A DNA stretch of 64,000 nucleotides from Micromonospora sp. WMMD1102 (lineage in GTDB: Bacteria; Actinomycetota; Actinomycetes; Mycobacteriales; Micromonosporaceae): NCBI RefSeq assembly GCF_029626265.1, contig NZ_JARUBN010000001.1:620001-684000 (forward strand), written 5' to 3'. This document shows positions 60,701-64,000 of the stretch, one piece after another. The notes beneath the pieces were generated by a model. The model saw nothing but the letters and a program-made list of their open reading frames with translations. It did no database searches and had not been told where the DNA came from. The position numbers and the translations under genes were made by a program. The stretch's first letter is position 1. Each line of letters starts with the position of its first letter.

Positions 60701-61814
60701 CGAACCGCTGCGCGGTCAACTCGGGCTGATGCAGGTAGCCCAAGGCGAGGTTCGAGCCGGTGATGCACAACTCGCCCCGACCGCCCGAGCGGACCGGATG
60801 ACCGGCGTCGTCCAGCACGAGGTAGTCGGTGTTGATGATCGGCCGACCGAGCGTCAACGGCGCCCGCCGGCCGGTCTGCCCGTCGTACACGTGCGCGTAG
60901 CTCGACCACACGCACGCCTCGGTCGGCCCGTACTCGTTGTACAAGGATGTGGAGGGCAGCAACTCGGCATGCCGGTCGATCAGAACCTCACTCCACCGCT
61001 CGCTGCCGATCATCACCGCCAACAGCCCGGTCGGCGGAGCTGCGGCGGCGCGCTGCAAGAACGGCGCGTACAGCGACGCCGCGTAGACCAGATGCGTGAT
61101 GTTTTCGTCTCGTACCAGGGCCAGCGTGGCGCCGACGTCGCGCAGCCGCGAGTCGGCGACCACCAGCGTGCCGCCCGACAGCAACGCCCACCACAGCACC
61201 CCGGACGCCAGGTCGAACGCGACGGAGTGCACCAGCGGCACCCGCTCCGGGATCCCGTAGGCCAGCGTCCGCGCCCCGGTCGAGTTCAGCAGCGCCCGGT
61301 GGGTGACCACGACGCCCTTCGGCCGTCCGGTCGAGCCGGAGGTGTAGATCACATAGGCGGGATCAACCGCACGCGGGGAGGCGTCGACGGGGTCGTTCCT
61401 ATTCGTGGAGGCCAGGGTGTCGTAGGTGACGACCGGCGCACCGGAGGTGCCGAGTCGCGCGGCACGGTCCGACGTGGTTACCACCAGCGCCGGCCGGGCC
61501 TGCCGCAGCACGTCGAGTAGGTAGTCGTCGGGCATGTCGACATCGAGCGGGAGATACGCAGCGCCGGACCGCACCACGCCCAGCACTGTGCAGACGAACT
61601 CCACCGACGCCTCCAGCACCACGGCGACCAGCGGCACCGACCCGGTCGTCTCGCCGAGCGGCGTCACCAGTGCCGCGGCCACCGCTCGCGATGCCTCGTC
61701 AACCTCGGAGTATGTGGTCGTCCGGCCCTTGTACCGCAGCGCCGGACGATCCGCGTGAGACGCCGCTATCGCCCGCCACGCGCTGCCGAGGTGCCCACCC
61801 AGGTCGATCAGCAT
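54780..61814 (-). CDS. Two-module non-ribosomal peptide synthetase A-T-C-A-T-E-TE
   Basis: ATG at 61814 with GGGAGGG 4 nt upstream; 2344 aa. A1 (about 1-500) with 'YVIYTSGSTGRPKGVVVTH'; T1 with phosphopantetheine Ser in 'VGANSLAFVQIA' near 545; C (about 610-1030) with active site 'HHFVHDGW'; A2 (about 1090-1560) with 'LVYTSGSTGTPKAVL'; T2 with 'ALGGDSLQAIRLA' near 1612; E domain (about 1670-2090) with 'VAHHLIIDAVSWDIL', 'VEGHGRDGD' and 'VNYLGQ'; TE (about 2100-2344) with 'LTGWSFGAVVAYEIA'. The lack of a starter C domain means module 1 loads the first residue. Read by eye, the specificity codes are D-L-G-V-M-G-E-V-W and D-V-S-N-V-V-E-V-F; I know no amino acid for either. Expected product: a dipeptide whose second residue is epimerised before release. 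No MbtH gene lies in the window. Confidence 0.93.
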   Translation of the reverse strand: MLIDLGGHLGSAWRAIAASHADRPALRYKGRTTTYSEVDEASRAVAAALVTPLGETTGSVPLVAVVLEASVEFVCTVLGVVRSGAAYLPLDVDMPDDYLLDVLRQARPALVVTTSDRAARLGTSGAPVVTYDTLASTNRNDPVDASPRAVDPAYVIYTSGSTGRPKGVVVTHRALLNSTGARTLAYGIPERVPLVHSVAFDLASGVLWWALLSGGTLVVADSRLRDVGATLALVRDENITHLVYAASLYAPFLQRAAAAPPTGLLAVMIGSERWSEVLIDRHAELLPSTSLYNEYGPTEACVWSSYAHVYDGQTGRRAPLTLGRPIINTDYLVLDDAGHPVRSGGRGELCITGSNLALGYLHQPELTAQRFVQLDGQRAYRTGDLVEVTDSGECVFLGRIDRQVQVGGNRVEAGHVETVLMSHPGVVQAYVRAAAAGRGVVLVAYLVTAPGGGDREGWDTAGLDAYLSERLPAYMKPSAYLVVDELPRTPSGKVDESRLPEPAAPAGDSADEVASPLESSLAVEIADILGRSAVGVVTSLTQVGANSLAFVQIAAMISTRYNVEVPISAMFAEPTVRAIAAHIQVAIPGSRPPLVAATQSHGPTPLSAQQQQIWVLHQLAPRSLAYNAQCSLRLTGPLDVPALEAALSYIVARHEILRTTFHDGPDGPVQVVHEPWPVRVDVVDLAHVGEALGAAAMAAEVERETRRRFDVGALPLVRWHVYRLSPTSFSLLQVEHHFVHDGWSAVLWLREIRDVYRTAVEGRQPDLAPLPVQYRDYARWYQEWTTTEDFAEQGRFWQRTLDGCPAQGVTFQPDRPRPQRRAFRGGCLRAEIPASTVAGVDALCAQNRVSRFGVFLAAFASLVWRHTGEDDMVIGSALSNRRLPNTAPVMGMFVNALPLRLSIAGNRTVSQVVADTMQTILQAQDHQEFPLVEIVRRLRLPRDPSRNPLFSLMFAFHDSPRPRFEVDDLRGELVIEHNGSAKNDLNVVCVPHPPEAGSGLSHAGVQVLWEYDEELFDRATAQALLTNFSHVLDVMIKGWDQRIDALDLLGPDQNATILRAGTGPQVAVAHPTLHGGADANIARRPDATAVVQGDRQVTYQDLDRLSAHLEQQLAQHGVVAGAIVAIAVPRSPELVAACLAVLRRGGVYLCLDDQQPPARVDLLVADAQPVALVCTAATAAGLRRLDLPLIVADRPDVKPVSAPARPQVEPQSAAYLVYTSGSTGTPKAVLATHGNAAAAIQARTALVGAAAPRTLVTLPPIFDVATSVIFWTFTLGGTVVFPPADDETRDPNALRHLVEQHAVTHLNLVPSFYRHLVDGPDGWGRSLRLVAVGGEPCPPDLVIGHATHLPHAVLLNEYGPTETTVFSSAARLYNPQTQSTVSRISVGRPVANASMFVLDPQRGLAPIGAAGELHIGGAGVAAGYHQRPGLTLDRFVIAEGGPLAGTRLYRTGDRARLNQRGEFEILGRLDEQVKLRGYRIELGEVRRCLTRHPQVNDAFVLLQPSSDRAGRLLAYVASDQPADHLVTQLRGWVTDRLPNYMVPASYTVLPELPRTSTGKIDPSRLPAPREHAETAPPGRTATEREARLITLVREVLGTSASPSDDFFALGGDSLQAIRLANRARAHGMRLTAAQVLQARTVETMAALMVSTAAGATAVRRPPGTVIDLTPIQGWFFAQRFANPHHFNQARLYQIAPDTPQPALLEALVWTLARHDAFRTRFRRDGHTWVAFLQDDPVRIEQRVLSGPAEQHLAQELNELQRSLNIEDGPLFRTVVFSRPGSPQRWLYLVAHHLIIDAVSWDILGEDIESACRRLALGEPLPDQPAPGLPELSPPGAPADTELGYWQGLLDQPKPTFGTDQPTEPAPVGHLRHTARKLTPHATHHLLHDAPRLYSSTTESILLAALAQALAPLSDRPGLYTFVEGHGRDGDLPADGVVGWLTNLYPILLAPPQGDSLLDWAAAFGQQLAQVPAGGATFGRARYLEPDSSLGTLLSKLDLPKVTVNYLGQTTTVNGRGVLRSSPLDTSQAISPSNVLPTPLHVTFAIDRGTLQARFSYDEGVWADAIESVADRFVASLEHTARAVPLTDRWHEATAQPHWLVHPVGGAVDWYAPLARALAPEQSCYGLPYDRDDNARDIPMLAAAYLDRIRSVQPAGPYRLTGWSFGAVVAYEIARRLEQDGQSVRLTLLDPVVPFDRAGDAAALVAQVSTLAPHLDQATLVTAVDTTKNLPPLARAQVLAEQLGLTGPEPEHALAQQRLDIIVRNHAALTSWQPEGSVQNLLLILSAQTAARQMEALAGWQDLARTCVGVEVVPGDHQTMLTGPGLKEIEEHLRAPLQDPHGEGR

Positions 61815-62542
61815 GGAACCCTCCCGGTCGCGCCGGACTCGGCATCGGCGATGCTGCGGGCAACCCGATCCCGAATGGCCGGGCTGATTTGCTCCCCGAG
61901 GTGCTCCAGGAAGTGCCGCAGGTACTCGACCCGTTCGGCGGGTGGCGTCTCCGGCCGATCGAGGAACATCAGGTCATGCGGGGTCATGGCCCTGACGGCG
62001 TACATCGGTGCAGGCGCGCGCATGACCTGGAAGTCGGGGTTACGGACGCTGGCGACGGTGCTGGACGGATGGAATTCGCCGAGCATGAGACCTCGCCTCA
62101 CGAACTCCATCCGCAACACCCGGTGCCCGCCGTCGATGAAGCCGGCCGCCTCGGCCGGCTGAACGTCAGGGAAGAAGGCCAGCAGTGTTCCCGAACGGAA
62201 GTCCGTCTGCTCATTGAAGATCTCGCGGAACAGCGCCGGCAGGTAAAGGCCCTTCTCCACGGCCTCGTCCCTGTCCGACCGCTGGGTACGGATCGTCACG
62301 AGCCAGACGAGGTTGCGCTGCATCGCGTACCTGAGCCTCGTGCACACGTCGCCCGGTCGCTTGATGTCGGGATGCGGCGCCGCCACGAACTCGTCGAGCC
62401 AACGCAGACAGGACCGGTACGTGGGGTACCGCGCGAACAGCGCCGAAGCGTTGTTGATGTCGGTGAGTGACCCGTTCTCGAAGGGATAGCGCTCAACCAC
62501 GGCATGGGCCACCTGCGCCATGCCGGTTGGCGGGCTTACCAT
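61808..62542 (-). CDS. DUF6875-like protein of the NRPS cluster
   Basis: ATG at 62542 with AGGAAG upstream; 244 aa, overlapping the NRPS start by 7 bp. The sequence shows 'FRSGTLLAFFPDVQPAEAAG', 'VLRMEFVRRGLMLGEFHPSS', 'RNPDFQVMRAPAPMYAVRAM' and 'TPHDLMFLDRPETPPAERVE', which from memory matches the family listed as DUF6875, often placed in biosynthetic clusters. Some of its motifs (EFHP, HDLMFL) may be catalytic, but its reaction is unknown. The overlap with the NRPS gene indicates a fixed role in the same pathway. Confidence 0.7.
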   Translation of the reverse strand: MVSPPTGMAQVAHAVVERYPFENGSLTDINNASALFARYPTYRSCLRWLDEFVAAPHPDIKRPGDVCTRLRYAMQRNLVWLVTIRTQRSDRDEAVEKGLYLPALFREIFNEQTDFRSGTLLAFFPDVQPAEAAGFIDGGHRVLRMEFVRRGLMLGEFHPSSTVASVRNPDFQVMRAPAPMYAVRAMTPHDLMFLDRPETPPAERVEYLRHFLEHLGEQISPAIRDRVARSIADAESGATGRVPC

Positions 62543-62711
62543 CGTCTTCCTCCATGATCACTTAGGTGGCGCTGCTTAGGCGCGGGACGAGGAGCAGGGA
62601 CGGGGTTTGCGGCGTGGCTACCGAGCCGGATCACTCAGGGATCGCGCGATGGGGATGCCGAGCGTGGGCGCGAACACGGCATGCAGGGCCGCCGCTCCGG
62701 TGCTACGAGGT

Positions 62712-63695
62712 CTAGGCGCCGGGCTCGGTACCGAACGGCTTCCCGCTGACGAGCTCGGAGACGAAGCCGTCGGGGCCGACGGGCTTGTCCCCGACGATCG
62801 TCACGCGGTGCAGGGTTCGCCTCGTCCCAGGCTTCAGGTCGGTTGCCGCGATGTGAGCCGTCGACCGGTTGTCCCACATCGCTACCGAACCCTCCTCCCA
62901 ACGGAAGCGGACCGTGTACTCCGGCCTCGTGATCTGCGCGAACAGCAGGTCGAGGATGTGCCTGCTTTCGGCGGGCGACAGCCCGAGGATCCGGCCCGTG
63001 CGCGACGGGTTGACGAAGAGCGCCCGCTCGCCCGTTTCCGGATGGACCCGTACCACCGGATGGACGGCGACCAGCGGGTCCCCCTCGATCATGTCGATGA
63101 TTCTTCGATCGATCGGGTCGTGGTCGACCATGCGGTATCCGGCGAAGAAACTGTGCTCGGCCCGCAGAGCGTCGACGAAGGCGCGCAGCGGTGCCGACAG
63201 CCCTTCGTAGGCCGCGACCAGGTTTGTCCACTGGGTGTCCCCGCCCACCGGCGGGGCCACCTCCGCGCGCAGGATCGAGGCGGCCGGGGGGTTGACGGCA
63301 TGGGTCATGTCCGAGTGCCAACCCGTGATCGTCGTTGCCCACCGCGTCCGGTAGTGAGCCTCGTAGTCCTGGCCGTAGCGCTCCTCGTCGATCTGGGGCG
63401 AGATCGTCAGGATCTGGGGGTACTCGTCCAAGGCCGCGTTGCTCTGTGTACGAGAACGACGCGTGAGTTCGCCGAACCGCTGCCCGAGCGCGATGTGCTC
63501 GGCGTGAGTGAGCGTTTGCCTGCGGAAGAACAGTACCTTGTGGGCCAGCATCGCCCTCCGGATCTCCGCCACGGCATCTTCGGCCAACGACCCTGCCAAA
63601 TTCAATCCGACAACCTCGGCACCGATGTGGCCGCCGACCGGGCGGACATCAAGCTGTCCTGCGGTTGTGGTGTTGACGGACGCTTGCGTCGACAT
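62712..63695 (-). CDS. TauD/TfdA-family Fe(II)/2-oxoglutarate dioxygenase 2
   Basis: ATG at 63695 with AGGA 7 nt upstream; the frame extends further 5' to 63812, but that part is the promoter region. 327 aa. Ligands: 'ITGWHSDMTHAVNPPAASIL' (HxD), distal His in 'WDNRSTAHIAATDLK', and 2-oxoglutarate Arg in 'RRTLHRVTIVGDKP'. It is clearly paralogous to the enzyme at 51908-52876 and shares blocks such as 'GGDTQWTNLVAAY'. First gene of the biosynthetic operon, so it lies directly behind the putative SARP site. A 169-bp gap separates it from the DUF6875-like gene. Substrate unknown; two enzymes suggest two hydroxylation steps or a two-step oxidation. Confidence 0.9.
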   Translation of the reverse strand: MSTQASVNTTTAGQLDVRPVGGHIGAEVVGLNLAGSLAEDAVAEIRRAMLAHKVLFFRRQTLTHAEHIALGQRFGELTRRSRTQSNAALDEYPQILTISPQIDEERYGQDYEAHYRTRWATTITGWHSDMTHAVNPPAASILRAEVAPPVGGDTQWTNLVAAYEGLSAPLRAFVDALRAEHSFFAGYRMVDHDPIDRRIIDMIEGDPLVAVHPVVRVHPETGERALFVNPSRTGRILGLSPAESRHILDLLFAQITRPEYTVRFRWEEGSVAMWDNRSTAHIAATDLKPGTRRTLHRVTIVGDKPVGPDGFVSELVSGKPFGTEPGA

Positions 63696-63818
63696 TCTCG
63701 TCCTGCCTTCCGAATTCGCCTCGACAAGAGCCGCCACAATCACTTCGCAGCCCTGGCGGATCTCTCGGGACGGTGCGATTACGACGCTTGATGTAACCAA
63801 CTGCACCACCAACCATCA

Positions 63819-63837
63819 CAGAGCGCATTGCACTCTG
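63819..63837 (-). promoter_or_regulatory. 19-bp palindrome downstream of the presumed promoter
   Basis: CAGAG-CGCA-T-TGCA-CTCTG, eight paired positions per arm and one mismatch (C/A). It lies between the heptamer repeats and the oxygenase start and would overlap the transcription start, so it may be a repressor site. Confidence 0.4.
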
Positions 63838-63853
63838 GGAATACCTACCTGTG

Positions 63854-63884
63854 GTCCGACCTCGAGTCCGACCTTCGGTCCGAC
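63854..63884 (-). promoter_or_regulatory. Three GTCCGAC heptamers at exact 12-bp spacing (SARP-like site)
   Basis: GTCCGAC at 63854-63860, 63866-63872 and 63878-63884 (GTCGGAC on the minus strand). Direct heptamer repeats with about one helical turn spacing, just upstream of a -10, are typical of SARP activator sites. A TAGGTA-type -10 lies at 63842-63847 on the minus strand, 6 nt beyond the last heptamer. The site would drive the biosynthetic operon beginning at 63695. The remainder of 63696-64000 shows no gene. Confidence 0.55.
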
Positions 63885-64000
63885 ATGGCCTTGAGCTGCC
63901 TATACGTCTGCAGCTGCCTGGATGACGTGGGAAGCGGCCGACCCTCTAGATTGAGATGCCTACCTTGATCACGGCGCGTAGTCGGCGAGGTGCCGGCTTG

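Overview
The window reads as high-GC actinobacterial DNA. GC is very high at third codon positions, GTG starts are common, and stop/start overlaps of the GTGA/ATGA type are frequent. The gene content (SCO6880-type conjugation genes, a Tad pilus with a LysM/BTAD protein, an NRPS cluster) suggests Micromonosporaceae, but the genus is an inference. No integrase, attachment site, tRNA, rRNA, insertion sequence or CRISPR array could be recognised.

Layout. (1) 1-10300 is accessory DNA. It starts with the end of a plus-strand gene and a four-gene plus-strand operon of mostly unknown function, one product being DUF4913. A patchwork follows: a broken helix-turn-helix gene, an AlbA_2/Schlafen-type protein, an AbiJ-NTD3/PD-(D/E)xK protein whose only sensible start is ATC, two paralogous 50-54-aa peptides that both end in Cys-Gly-Pro-Thr, a frameshifted Cys-rich gene, and a structured RNA candidate closed by a 17-bp hairpin. 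(2) 10372-19906 (minus) is a conjugation operon: pilin-like protein, TcpC-like protein, TrbL/VirB6-like membrane protein, SCO6880 protein, VirB4-like ATPase, TraG/VirD4 coupling protein, a small coiled-coil protein, and a primase fused to a PP2C-like domain. (3) 20300-32280 (plus) carries a lipoprotein, a transglycosylase/M23 peptidase, a relaxase-like protein without its histidines, and an 8.7-kb methyltransferase-helicase frame whose 5' end conflicts with a nested small gene. (4) 32592-35202 (minus) holds an HNH nuclease, a prepilin peptidase and two small winged-helix proteins. (5) 35749-46773 (plus) is a Tad/Flp pilus operon ending in a 1088-aa LysM plus winged-helix/BTAD protein and a clean intrinsic terminator.

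(6) 46960-49070 contains a hypothetical gene and a SCP1.201/DddA-like deaminase toxin with an overlapping Imm1-like immunity gene. (7) 49094-63695 (minus) is a biosynthetic cluster: TauD-type oxygenase, DUF6875-like protein, a two-module NRPS (A-T-C-A-T-E-TE), asparagine-synthetase-like amidotransferase, a second TauD-type oxygenase, a complete IMP-dehydrogenase-like enzyme, and an ATP-grasp ligase. The first gene of this cluster is preceded by three GTCCGAC heptamers at exact 12-bp spacing, as expected for a SARP-type regulator site.

How the genes fit together (inference). Regions 1-5 look like an integrated conjugative element that carries both a mating apparatus and a Tad pilus, plus anti-restriction and possible defence genes. 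Regions 6-7 look like a toxin-immunity module next to a dipeptide-type biosynthetic gene cluster, in which the IMP dehydrogenase is a candidate self-resistance target.
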